DNA of 64,000 nt. Origin: Arthrobacter sp. PM3. GTDB lineage: Bacteria; Actinomycetota; Actinomycetes; Actinomycetales; Micrococcaceae. The first letter of the stretch is position 1. Each line of letters starts with the position of its first letter. Both the position numbers and the translations under genes were made by a program. Shown here piece by piece: positions 7,785 to 14,900 of the stretch. A model generated the notes under the pieces. The model saw nothing but the letters and a program-made list of their open reading frames with translations. It was not told where the DNA came from and ran no database searches. The stretch covers positions 124,001 through 188,000 of the forward strand of contig NZ_CP022314.1 in the NCBI RefSeq assembly GCF_003352915.1, given 5' to 3'.

Positions 7785-8894
7785 TCAGCCGTCGCTGACG
7801 CTCGGACCGAGGTTGGGCAGTTCCTTTTGCCAGAGCCCCGTCACGCCCGCTGTCGTGAAGCCCAGCTGCTGGTTGACCTTCAGCAGGTAGCGGTTCTCGG
7901 GGGCGTTCCAGGTGTAGAGGACCCGGGCGTCCGGGAACTGTTCGCTCAGCCGCTCCATGTTGGCCACTTTGATCAGGAGGCCGAGTTTGTTGCCGCGGTG
8001 TTCCTGCAGCACCACGGTGTCGTCCTGGAAGACGACGTCGGGGCGCAGCGCCAGGACGCTGATGGTGGTCAGGCCCACCAGCGTTCCGCTGGCGATGTGC
8101 TCGACGGCGGTGACCACCGTCCGGCGGCCCTGCGCAATGGTCACGTCTTCGGCTTCCCGGAGGATGCCGCCGTCGAACACCATGTCTTCGGCGTCCGGCA
8201 CGTCGTCCTCGCCGGCCCGGTTTTCCAGGGCGGCGACGGCCTCGAGCCACTGGTCCGGGCAGCGGTCCGTCCAGTGGTGCAGGCGGTACCGGCCGCCGTT
8301 GGCTTCCTCCGCCTCGGCCTCGAGTTCGGCGACCAGCATACTGTCCAGCGGCAGGGAGCAGGAACTGAACTGTTCGATGTGCTGGAGCGTGTAGCCGGTG
8401 TGGCGGGCGAACTCCACGTCCCGGCTGCCGAGCGGAACGAAGCCGACGCCGCTGCCGGGCACCAGTTGCTCGGCCTCCGGATCCGTCAGCGTCGAGCCCG
8501 GATGGTTCGTGTCGATCAGGATGGTGTGGCGGCCCTCGTCCCGGGCGAAGTGCTCGGCGGCTTCGAGCAGCTGCCGGCCCACCCCCTGGCCCCGGAATTC
8601 CGGCAGGATGTCAAGGGTGAATTCGGCGAGGTCGAGGTTGTCCACGAGCGGCAGGGCGATGTCCGCCGTCCCGACAATGACGCCGTCGACCTTGGCCACG
8701 AGGATCACCTGGCGTTCGTAGGGGTCCGCCATCTCGAGCAGCTTCTCCTGCGGGGCGTAGGCGAGGTCATCGGTGCCCCAGGTCTGCATCCGGACGCGCC
8801 GGCCCACTTCGATGGCGGCGAGAAAGTCAGCGGCATCGGGCGCGTCGAGGGAATCGGGGATCCACAGCTGTTCAATCCGTACTTCGTTTGCCAT
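7785..8894 (-). CDS. double-GNAT-domain N-acetyltransferase (paralogue 1)
   Basis: A ~369-residue protein with two GNAT-like halves. The N-terminal half has a clear acetyl-CoA-binding signature, LPEFRGQGVGRQLLEAAE (near 115-132). The second half has LQEHRGNKLGLLIKVANME (near 315-335). The substrate is unknown. The gene at 12790-13905 is a paralogue with the same architecture and shared blocks (LDAPDAADFL / LDAADAGTFL; RHTGYTLQHIEQFSS / RRAGYRLEQVERFSS). The ATG at 8894 (MANEVRIEQ) is preferred, although 8906 is possible. Between rplJ and the mobile element, it and its twin bracket the accessory region. Confidence 0.8.
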   Translation of the reverse strand: MANEVRIEQLWIPDSLDAPDAADFLAAIEVGRRVRMQTWGTDDLAYAPQEKLLEMADPYERQVILVAKVDGVIVGTADIALPLVDNLDLAEFTLDILPEFRGQGVGRQLLEAAEHFARDEGRHTILIDTNHPGSTLTDPEAEQLVPGSGVGFVPLGSRDVEFARHTGYTLQHIEQFSSCSLPLDSMLVAELEAEAEEANGGRYRLHHWTDRCPDQWLEAVAALENRAGEDDVPDAEDMVFDGGILREAEDVTIAQGRRTVVTAVEHIASGTLVGLTTISVLALRPDVVFQDDTVVLQEHRGNKLGLLIKVANMERLSEQFPDARVLYTWNAPENRYLLKVNQQLGFTTAGVTGLWQKELPNLGPSVSDG

Positions 8895-8986
8895 AGAGGG
8901 CACCATCCCAGCCGTTCTGCCACCCGCCGTCGGTACAACCCGGCTCAAACCGGGCTATCACCCGCCAGCATATGCTGGTTTGCGCC

Positions 8987-9037
8987 GCTGTTCCATTGGT
9001 GACGCTGTGCCATTTGTGCTGCTGTGCCATTTGTGCT
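8987..9037. repeat. three tandem 17-bp repeats beside the mobile element
   Basis: GCTGTGCCATTTGTGCT occurs twice head-to-tail (9004-9020, 9021-9037), preceded by a diverged copy GCTGTTCCATTGGTGAC (8987-9003). They lie ~45 bp outside the left inverted repeat, next to the tniB stump. Arrays of short direct repeats are typical transposase-binding sites at the ends of TniA/TniB (Tn402/Tn7-like) elements, which is the likely origin. A 14-bp palindrome, CCAGCATATGCTGG, is at 8965-8978. Confidence 0.6.
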
Positions 9038-9079
9038 GCGGGGTGCGCGCCGGCTCAGGCTGTGGAGCTTGGCACTTTT

Positions 9080-9109
9080 TGGCGGTGTATTGTTGGCGCT
9101 CTTTGTCGC
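9080..9109 (+). repeat. left inverted repeat of the element
   Basis: Reads inward TGGCGGTGTATTGTTGGCGC followed by TCTTTGTCGC. It matches the right end (12738-12767, read inward on the minus strand) at 25 of 30 positions. The last base coincides with the stop codon of the tniB remnant. Confidence 0.65.
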
Positions 9110-9558
9110 TAGTTGCCGATGACCAGGGTGCTGGCGGCTGCTTCGATGACATCGTCGGTGATGGTTTCGAGTTGATTGACCTTCAGCACCCGGGTGATCT
9201 GGGGGAAGAGCCGCTCGAGCAGCCGGAAGTTACCGCGGGTGATCCGCTCGATCGCGGCGATTGCCTGGGCGTCCGTGAAGTCGTCGGGGTCGAGCGACCG
9301 GCCGATTCTTTTCCAGTGCCGATCGAGGACGAACAGGAGTTCGTCGCGGCCGAGGGGGCGGTAACGATGGGAGAATCCGAGGCGGCTGTAGAGCTGCGGG
9401 TAGTGGCGGAATCGTTGGTCGATGCCGGGCATGCCGATGAGGATGATCCCCAGCTGGGTCCGGTCGTGGTTGTCTCGGAGGAGTTCCAGGGCTGTTGGGG
9501 TGAGGCGTTCGGCTTCGTCGATCCGTTTCGTGGGCGGAGGTTCGGTAGAGCTCGAATA
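9109..9558 (-). pseudogene. tniB: TniB-like transposition ATPase, 3' remnant
   Basis: The open frame encodes the C-terminal ~149 residues of an AAA+ ATPase of the TniB / MuB-like transposition family (COG2842 type). It begins around the Walker B region (KRIDEAERLTPTALELLRDN). It continues through the sensor region LGIILIGMPGIDQRF and the typical C-terminus FRLLERLFPQITRVLKVNQ ... ASTLVIGN. The N-terminus with the Walker A loop is missing; an in-frame TGA lies at 9561-9559 and PIN-gene sequence abuts. It would normally work with a TniA transposase, which is absent. Confidence 0.7.
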
Positions 9559-10014
9559 TCACGGCGTCGGCGACGCTGTTCTTCCCACTGTGGAACGGCG
9601 CGGCCTTTCTCAACCCACGCTCCACAACACGGTTCGTCTCGACCTCCGATTGCTCGATGATCTGGCCGGCCGCGAGGAGCTCACGGATTTCCCGGAAGTT
9701 CCGGGTGGTCATCGCTCCGACGAGCGGGAGATGCCGGCCGAGGTTTTCGAGGACCTCCACGGCGTGACCATCATCGTCACTGCCATAGGTCATGAGATCC
9801 TGGCGGATCTGCCTAAACCGGGCCGAAATACTGGACGTCATCGCCGCCTGAACGCGGGCGTCGTTGCGATCGAATTCCTCAATGACTACGGGTGGGACCA
9901 GCAGCTTTGCTTTTCGTGGTGGATGAGTATTCGCAGAGCGACGATCCAGCGCTGCCCGTCGCGACGTTGCGCAAGGTCGAGGCATGTAGAGGTGTCTATG
10001 AGGAGGTGCAGCAC
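9540..10014 (-). pseudogene. PIN-domain (DUF4935-like) gene, frameshifted and truncated
   Basis: From a GTG at 10014 one frame reads VLHLLIDTSTCLDLAQRRDG...ILIHHEK, a PIN-domain N-terminus with the first acidic residue (D in IDTS). Near 9908-9918, at an A-run, the homology passes to another frame: AKLLVPPVVIEEFDRNDARV, then KNSVADAVIFELY with the later acidic residue. One missing base explains the shift. The 3' end is lost at ~9540, where tniB sequence begins. Related proteins are RNase-like PIN nucleases, often toxins. The copy looks inactive. Confidence 0.6.
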
Positions 10015-10018
10015 GAGG

Positions 10019-10165
10019 TCAGCCTACGGGAGCGTTCTCGTACGTCCCTGCGGGCCGCTCCTCAGCCCACAAGCGTGACCAATTCGTAAGCGCGCGTTGA
10101 GGATCTCCGAACGGGTCATCGGATGTTCCGGCATTGATCCGATCCGTGAGGTTGGTATTGCGTCG
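10019..10165 (-). other. open stretch ending just before the PIN gene (possible partner gene fragment)
   Basis: On the minus strand a stop-free frame reads NTNLTDRINAGTSDDPFGDP, then QRALTNWSRLWAEERPAG and TYENAPVG. Its TGA (10021-10019) lies 4 nt before the GTG of the PIN gene. The composition looks protein-like and the spacing resembles a two-gene operon, but no ATG or GTG start is visible, so it may be a remnant. I do not recognise the family. Confidence 0.25.
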
Positions 10166-10166
10166 A

Positions 10167-10376
10167 TCAGGGTGAGACAGATTCGTTTTGCCCTGAATCC
10201 GCCAGGGTGATGCCGGCGACAGACCAGTTCTCGCGGGGCAGCTCGTGCAAGATCACCCGGATGGTGTCGGGGCGGATTTCCATGACCTCGGCGTAGGTGG
10301 CCGTGAGCGCGGCCAGCAACTGACGTTTCTTCTCGGTGGAGGACGGGGATGCATTGTGAACCTGGATGAGCGGCAT
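10167..10376 (-). CDS. 4-oxalocrotonate tautomerase family protein
   Basis: A 69-residue tautomerase-superfamily protein, typical in length. After Met removal the N-terminal residue would be the catalytic proline (MPLIQVHNASPSS). The conserved helix STEKKRQLLAALTATYAEV and the strand PDTIRVILHELPRENW follow. An upstream in-frame GTG (10382) has better spacing from GGAGG (10397-10393) but would bury the proline, so the ATG at 10376 is chosen on functional grounds. Family members isomerise ketonised dienoic acids or related substrates; the substrate here is unknown. It is cargo of the mobile element. Confidence 0.8.
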   Translation of the reverse strand: MPLIQVHNASPSSTEKKRQLLAALTATYAEVMEIRPDTIRVILHELPRENWSVAGITLADSGQNESVSP

Positions 10377-10457
10377 CCACACATAATGGCATCCTCCGCG
10401 GAACCTCGGCTGGAATCCTTTCGATCACTATTGCGTGATGTTCCGTTAGCGGATCCT

Positions 10458-10556
10458 CTATCGACCGTCCCGCCGTCGGTGCCGCCATGGGAGAAACAGA
10501 CCACATCCGACGATGATGACTGTGCTTGTGACGATCCCAGGCCAAAATCCCCACAT
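10458..10556 (-). CDS. possible 32-residue membrane peptide
   Basis: A short frame starting at the ATG at 10556 encodes MWGFWPGIVTSTVIIGCGLF followed by LPWRHRRRDGR. That is one hydrophobic segment with a strongly basic C-terminus, the pattern of a small single-span membrane protein. There is no strong ribosome-binding site. It lies downstream of merR on the same strand. The rest of 10383-10706 contains nothing else I can support. Confidence 0.25.
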   Translation of the reverse strand: MWGFWPGIVTSTVIIVGCGLFLPWRHRRRDGR

Positions 10557-10706
10557 CTTTTGAATGAAGAAGAAGACCGAGGGACCGTCGTTATTGCGGC
10601 CGCGGCCGTCGGCAGACTGCGCAGCCCCTCTTTCATGCCCCTAAGGCCAGCGCATGGTCAGGGATGTCGCTCAGCGACCCCGCGAATCAATGGATCGTCC
10701 CGGAAG

Positions 10707-11084
10707 TCACGCTGTCGCGAGCAGGTCTGAGTGGTTTGTCCGCTGCAGGAAGTCGATGACGGCATCACGGCTTTTCTCCAAGCAAACAATCCTGTTCTCC
10801 ACGACGCGTAGTTCCCGGGCAAGCTCTTCCGCGAGAGTGCGGTTGCATTCGTCGGGTTGCTCCTGCGCCGCCGGGGCCTCGATGTCGAGGACGATCTTGA
10901 TCATCCGCGTTGACAGGCCGGCTTCTACAAGGGCGCGAACATGCCGGGCATGCTCAATCTGCTCGTCGGAGTAGTCGCGGTAACCGTTCGTCGAACGCGA
11001 CGCCTGAATGAGTCCCTGCTGCTCGTAGTGACGGAGCATCCGTGTCGGTGCACCCACTTTCTTGGCAACCTCCCCGATCTTCAT
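10707..11084 (-). CDS. MerR-family transcriptional regulator
   Basis: A 125-residue MerR protein. The N-terminal winged HTH is classical (MKIGEVAKKVGAPTRMLRHY, then EQQGLI and NGYRDYSDEQ). A long dimerisation helix follows (residues ~75-110) and a short C-terminus. Only two cysteines exist (C80, C101). There is no SoxR-type iron-sulfur cluster motif and no obvious metal-binding loop, so the inducer is unknown. The ATG at 11084 is supported by AAGGGAG seven bases upstream. It is divergent from the flavin-reductase genes, and a MerR-type promoter lies between them. Confidence 0.9.
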   Translation of the reverse strand: MKIGEVAKKVGAPTRMLRHYEQQGLIQASRSTNGYRDYSDEQIEHARHVRALVEAGLSTRMIKIVLDIEAPAAQEQPDECNRTLAEELARELRVVENRIVCLEKSRDAVIDFLQRTNHSDLLATA

Positions 11085-11114
11085 CGCCAATCTCCCTTCT
11101 CTTCCGTCTCCGAT

Positions 11115-11146
11115 TTGACCTTGACACTGATGTCAAAGTTTACGCT
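11115..11146 (+). promoter_or_regulatory. MerR-type promoter and operator
   Basis: TTGACC (11115-11120) and TACGCT (11141-11146) are separated by 20 nt. The spacer holds the perfect dyad TTGACA-CTGA-TGTCAA (11121-11136). An overlong 19-20-nt spacer with a palindrome inside is the hallmark of promoters activated by MerR-family proteins through DNA distortion. It is oriented toward the flavin-reductase genes and lies ~30 nt upstream of merR itself. Confidence 0.75.
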
Positions 11147-11153
11147 GACAAGC

Positions 11154-11315
11154 GTGCCCGTCGACGAGGCGGTTCCGCAACAGCCTCAGTTCCCAACCAA
11201 CCGGGCGGGTGCTCTTGCAAGAAGCCTGGAAGTTCTGAACCACGTTCGCATGACCGATTCGCAACGGCCACGGAAAGCAACTACCACGTCGAGAGAGAAA
11301 AATTTCCTGAAATGA
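11154..11315 (+). CDS. possible 53-residue leaderless ORF coupled to the flavin reductase
   Basis: A GTG at 11154 lies 8 nt past the -10 element, about where transcription should start, so translation could be leaderless. The frame encodes VPVDEAVPQQPQFPTNRAGA... and ends in TGA at 11313-11315, overlapping the ATG of the next gene (ATGA). There is no recognisable domain; the peptide is polar and basic. It could equally be an untranslated leader. Confidence 0.3.
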   Translation: MPVDEAVPQQPQFPTNRAGALARSLEVLNHVRMTDSQRPRKATTTSREKNFLK

Positions 11316-11896
11316 GCACCATGAAAGACCTGACCGCCCGGGAGTTCGGCTACGGACACCCCACACCACTCTTCATGATCGGCACCTACGACGAAGTCGG
11401 CAGGGTGAACTTCATGAATTCCCACTGGGGCGCACTGAACCACGGCGGCTATATCAACCTCAATATCAATACGAACAAGAAGACCCATCGCAACATTGAG
11501 GCAATGAGGGCCTTCACAGTGACGCTTGCCACGGAAGAACTGATGCCATATGCCGACTTTTTCGGCACCTACTCGGGTTACCAGGTGCCCGACAAGTTCG
11601 CCAAGACAGGCTTGACAGTCCAGAAGGCCAAGCATGTCAACGCGCCAATCATTGACGGCAGTACGTTGGTCATCGAGTGCGAGTTGGTGGAGGTTCTGTA
11701 CGAAGAGCACATTCACACGGTGATTGGGCGTGTTGCCAACGTTTCCGTTGATGAATCGATGCTCGATGCGACTGGTCGAGTCGATGCAGGCAGGTTGGGC
11801 ATGATCTTCTTCGATTCGTTCAGTCGAGGATATTTCACGCTAGGCAACAGGGTAGGCGACGCGTGGAGCGAAGGCCGCGTCCTCTCGCCGCGATAA
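11312..11896 (+). CDS. flavin-reductase-like (FMN-binding split-barrel) protein A
   Basis: A ~194-residue protein of the flavin reductase / FMN-binding split-barrel family. It shows PTPLFMIGTYDEVGRVNFMN near the N-terminus, the NTNKKTHRNIEAMRAFTV flavin-phosphate-loop region and a closing EGRVLSPR. Such proteins reduce free flavin with NAD(P)H or use bound FMN; the substrate is unknown. The start is ATG 11312, with ATG 11321 as an alternative; neither has a strong SD. It has lower GC than the surroundings. Transcribed from the MerR-type promoter and followed after 11 nt by a second member of the same broad family. Confidence 0.75.
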   Translation: MSTMKDLTAREFGYGHPTPLFMIGTYDEVGRVNFMNSHWGALNHGGYINLNINTNKKTHRNIEAMRAFTVTLATEELMPYADFFGTYSGYQVPDKFAKTGLTVQKAKHVNAPIIDGSTLVIECELVEVLYEEHIHTVIGRVANVSVDESMLDATGRVDAGRLGMIFFDSFSRGYFTLGNRVGDAWSEGRVLSPR

Positions 11897-11907
11897 GGAA
11901 GTTTGAA

Positions 11908-12480
11908 ATGACGATTCGACCTGTTGAATTGAGTAAGGCCTACCGCCTTGTCCAGCTCGGCGCGACGACCATGCTTTCCGCCAAGCATCACGATGATGCA
12001 GACGTCATGGCGGCGGCATGGGTTGGCCTGGGCGGGCCAAACAAGGTGATTGCCTATCTCGGCACGCAATCCTACACCCGAAGGCTGGTGGAGAAGAGCG
12101 GATACTTCGTGGTGCACATTCCTGCCGCCCAGCAGATGGAAACCGTGCTGTACGTAGGCGGGCACAGCAAATCCACCATGCCCGACAAGCTGGACAATCT
12201 GCCACTCTTCTACCAAGACGGCTGCGATATCCCGATGGTGGCCGGTAGTGCCGGCTACCTGCTGTGCAAGGTGATCCCCAATCCACAGCAGGAACAGGAA
12301 TTTGATTCCTTCATGGGAGAAATCGTGTCGGCCTGGGCAGACAGTCGAGTCTTCGACGGCAGGCACTGGCTCCTCGATGAGGCGCCAGAGGAACTTCGCA
12401 CCGTGCACTATGTCGCCGGCGGCCAGTTCTACGCGATGGGCCAGGGCACGAAATTCAACCACGGCCCTGGACAGGACTGA
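11908..12480 (+). CDS. flavin-reductase-like (FMN-binding split-barrel) protein B
   Basis: A 190-residue protein related in fold but not a close copy of its upstream neighbour. VQLGATTMLSAKHHDDADVM near the N-terminus and YTRRLVEKSGYFVVHIPA in the middle match the flavin reductase pattern. AAGGAAG six bases before the ATG is a good ribosome-binding site, and 11 nt separate it from protein A, so the two form an operon under MerR control. They may act as a pair on a reactive substrate (quinone or aldehyde stress is a common theme in such loci); that is inference. Confidence 0.75.
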   Translation: MTIRPVELSKAYRLVQLGATTMLSAKHHDDADVMAAAWVGLGGPNKVIAYLGTQSYTRRLVEKSGYFVVHIPAAQQMETVLYVGGHSKSTMPDKLDNLPLFYQDGCDIPMVAGSAGYLLCKVIPNPQQEQEFDSFMGEIVSAWADSRVFDGRHWLLDEAPEELRTVHYVAGGQFYAMGQGTKFNHGPGQD

Positions 12481-12737
12481 CAGATTTCGTGGCCCGTACG
12501 GGCGCTGCCCTCGTTTGACGGCGCATTGACCATCCACCCTTGCCGCGGCCCGGGCAGCCCCGACGACCCCGCAATTCGTGTATCCCGCAGCACAACGCGA
12601 CACCGTCTCTCAAACACAGTCGAGGTCCTTCGGCGGGACGAGTCGAGGAAGAAATCCTCCGATCCCGCCAAGGGCCCTCGACCCCACCTCAACCACCAGC
12701 CCTGTCCCACAACTCATCCCTCACCGGGCCGAACGAT

Positions 12738-12767
12738 GCGCCAAACAGCGCCGAAAAAACACCGCCA
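12738..12767 (-). repeat. right inverted repeat of the element
   Basis: Reads inward on the minus strand TGGCGGTGTTTTTTCGGCGC followed by TGTTTGGCGC, 25/30 identical to the left end. It ends 22 bp from the stop codon of the adjacent GNAT gene. The rest of the gene-free stretch 12481-12789 shows no other feature I can support. Confidence 0.65.
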
Positions 12768-12789
12768 TTTATCGCCGCGAGTCACAGGC

Positions 12790-13905
12790 TCAGGCCTCGC
12801 TGACGTCGGGGTCCCCGACGGCGGTGCGCTGCCACTCGCCGTCGTAGCCGGCCGGCTGGAATCCCAGCGCGACGTTGATGGCCAGCATGTGCCCGTTTTC
12901 CGCGGCGTTGTAGGTGTTGACGCGCTGCACGGCCGGGTACAGCTCGAGAAGGCGGCGGAGATTGGCGATCTTGACCAGCATGCCCAGCCGGTGGCCCCGA
13001 TGGGCGGCGGCCACCAGGGTGTCGTCCTGGTCGGCCAGCCACGGTTTGCTGCGGGCCAGTTCCAGCACGGTGTAGGCCGCAAGTTGACCGCTCTCCCGGT
13101 GCCGGGCGGCCACCACCAGGGCGTCGTTGCCGGCCCGCCGCCAGGTGTCTTCGACATGCCGGACGCGTGCGGCGTCCCAGACCTCTTCCTCGATGCTGAG
13201 GCCGCCGGCGGGCGCGTCCGTGCTCATCCGGGACATGAGACGGGCGAGCTGTCCGACGTGTTCGTCCGGGCACCGGTCTTCCCAGAACAGCAGCTCGTAC
13301 CCGCCGGCCTTGGCCAGGGCCTCCTGCTCAAGCCCGTCCAGCACCTCGGCGGCGGCGCGGACGTCCAGGCTGCTGAACCGTTCGACCTGTTCCAGCCGGT
13401 AGCCGGCGCGCCGCGCGAACTGCACGCCGCGCTCGTTCTCCGGGACCGCGCCGGTGCCGGTGAGCGGCCTGAGCATGCCGGGGCCGTCGGCGTCGTAATC
13501 CGCGGGGTGTTCGGTGAAGGTCTGCAGGATGGTGCGGCCGTCCTCGAGGGCCAGGGCTTCGGTGTGCCGCAGGAGGCTCCGGCCGATTCCGCGGCCGGCG
13601 AAGGCCGGCAGCACCTGGACATGGCCGAGGGCGCTGCGGAGGTTTTCCTGCAGGTCGTACCGGATCCAGGCCCGCGCCACCATGCGGCCGTCGACGCGCA
13701 CATAGAACAGCCGGGTCCGCTGGTATGCAGTGTCCCGCCAGTACCTGAGCCGGGCCTCCGCCGGGGTCGCCCGGTCCAGGTTGCCCCACGTCTGCAGCAC
13801 CAGGGCATCGCAGAGTTCGCCGAATTCCAGGAAAGTTCCGGCGTCGGCGGCATCGAGCGTTTCGGGGAGGTGCAGGGGTTCTATGCGGTACGTCGGCGTA
13901 GTCAC
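12790..13905 (-). CDS. double-GNAT-domain N-acetyltransferase (paralogue 2)
   Basis: A 371-residue protein with two GNAT halves, paralogous to 7785-8894. VLPAFAGRGIGRSLLRHTEA is the acetyl-CoA loop of the first domain and AAHRGHRLGMLVKIANLRR that of the second. The shared WEDRCPDEHV / WTDRCPDQWL block lies between them. The start is GTG at 13905 (MTTPTYRIEPLHL). The substrate is unknown. The two paralogues probably arose by tandem duplication and were later separated by the mobile element. It lies directly upstream of the terminator of the rplK-rplA unit. Confidence 0.8.
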   Translation of the reverse strand: MTTPTYRIEPLHLPETLDAADAGTFLEFGELCDALVLQTWGNLDRATPAEARLRYWRDTAYQRTRLFYVRVDGRMVARAWIRYDLQENLRSALGHVQVLPAFAGRGIGRSLLRHTEALALEDGRTILQTFTEHPADYDADGPGMLRPLTGTGAVPENERGVQFARRAGYRLEQVERFSSLDVRAAAEVLDGLEQEALAKAGGYELLFWEDRCPDEHVGQLARLMSRMSTDAPAGGLSIEEEVWDAARVRHVEDTWRRAGNDALVVAARHRESGQLAAYTVLELARSKPWLADQDDTLVAAAHRGHRLGMLVKIANLRRLLELYPAVQRVNTYNAAENGHMLAINVALGFQPAGYDGEWQRTAVGDPDVSEA

Positions 13906-13979
13906 CGGGACAGCCTAACCGGCGGCCCCTGCGCAGCCAAGGATGCCGCCGGGGGCAGGGACCGCTCCCTAAGATGAGG

Positions 13980-14011
13980 AAAGACCGCCCCGCAATTGCG
14001 GGACGGTCTTT
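13980..14011 (-). terminator. terminator of the rplK-rplA unit
   Basis: AAAGACCG-C-CCCGCA pairs with TGCGGG-A-CGGTCTTT around an AT loop, with one mismatch, giving a stem of about 14 bp. It begins ~30 nt past the rplA stop codon. A- and T-rich edges allow it to work in either direction. Confidence 0.75.
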
Positions 14012-14040
14012 CAGTGTTTGTTTCGCGAGCCGGGCGAGGC

Positions 14041-14748
14041 TTAGGCCTCGGTCAGGACCTTGGTGACGTTGGGGTCAACCGAGATGCCCGGGCCGAAGGT
14101 GGTGGCCACGGTGGCCTTCTGGATGTAGCGGCCCTTGGCAGCGGACGGCTTGAGGCGCAGGACCTCTTCCAGTGCTGCCGCGTAGTTCTCGGCCAGCTTG
14201 ACAGCGTCGAAGGACACCTTGCCGATGATGAAGTGCAGGTTCGAGTGCTTGTCGACGCGGAAGTCGATCTTTCCGCCCTTGATGTCGTTGACAGCCTTGG
14301 CGGTGTCAGCGGTCACGGTGCCGGTCTTCGGGTTCGGCATCAGGTTGCGGGGACCCAGGACCTTACCGAGGCGGCCAACCTTGCCCATGAGGTCAGGGGT
14401 GGCGACGGCGGCGTCGAAGTCGGTCCAGCCGCCAGCAATCTTTTCGATCAGGTCATCGGAACCAACGAAGTCGGCGCCGGCTGCGATGGCAGCTTCGGCC
14501 TTGTCGCCCGTTGCGAAAACGAGGACGCGGGCGACCTTACCGGTGCCGTGGGGCAGGTTGACCGTGCCGCGGACCATCTGGTCGGCCTTGCGGGGGTCAA
14601 CGCCCAGGCGGAATGCAACCTCAACGGTGGCGTCGAACTTGGACGGGTTGGTGTCCTTGGCCAGCGTCACTGCCTCGAACGGCGCGTAGAACTTCTCCGC
14701 GTCGATCTTGGCGGCGGCTGCCTCATATGCTTTGCTGCGCTTTGCCAT
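14041..14748 (-). CDS. rplA: 50S ribosomal protein L1
   Basis: A 235-residue L1 of standard length. The signature [16 protein letters not shown] is near residues 125-140 and the N-terminus is [17 protein letters not shown]1 binds 23S rRNA at the exit-tRNA stalk and in many bacteria represses its own operon. AAGGAG precedes the ATG at a fairly long spacing. It follows rplK by ~150 nt, an unusually wide gap for this pair. Confidence 0.98.
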   Translation of the reverse strand: MAKRSKAYEAAAAKIDAEKFYAPFEAVTLAKDTNPSKFDATVEVAFRLGVDPRKADQMVRGTVNLPHGTGKVARVLVFATGDKAEAAIAAGADFVGSDDLIEKIAGGWTDFDAAVATPDLMGKVGRLGKVLGPRNLMPNPKTGTVTADTAKAVNDIKGGKIDFRVDKHSNLHFIIGKVSFDAVKLAENYAAALEEVLRLKPSAAKGRYIQKATVATTFGPGISVDPNVTKVLTEA

Positions 14749-14900
14749 GCTGCTTATTTCTCCTTGTGCAGTTGTGGTCTGCGGACCGCGCTGGGCCCTG
14801 CCACAGTCGGCGCTCCGGCCGGTTGGACCGTTCCGGAATTCCGATTTTTCTATGTATTAGGTGGTGCCGGTTTCCCGGCGGGAAGGCTGGTCGCCTTCGA

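Larger units (their letters stand above)
9080..12767. mobile_element. 3.7-kb mobile-element remnant with 30-bp inverted ends
   Basis: The boundaries are two inverted 30-bp sequences, 25/30 identical (see separate entries). Inside are a tniB stump, a broken PIN-domain gene, a 4-oxalocrotonate tautomerase, a MerR regulator and two flavin-reductase-family genes. No intact transposase (TniA-type DDE) is present, so the element cannot move by itself. The cargo has visibly lower GC than the flanking ribosomal and GNAT genes. The right end lies 22 bp from the stop of GNAT paralogue 2. No convincing target-site duplication is seen (flanks CACTTTT and TTTATCG share only TTT). Confidence 0.6.

Noticed and set aside
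9052..9060. GGCTCAGGC shared with 12787-12795 as a target-site duplication
   Set aside because: It lies 19 bp outside both inverted ends and one copy falls in the stop region of a GNAT gene; likely chance.
10024..10554. 176-codon frame over the tautomerase
   Set aside because: Frame shadow of the tautomerase gene with no start signal and no domain.
12578..12847. 89-codon plus-strand frame at the right edge of the element
   Set aside because: Crosses the inverted repeat and runs antisense into the GNAT gene; low-complexity Arg/Pro/Ser content.
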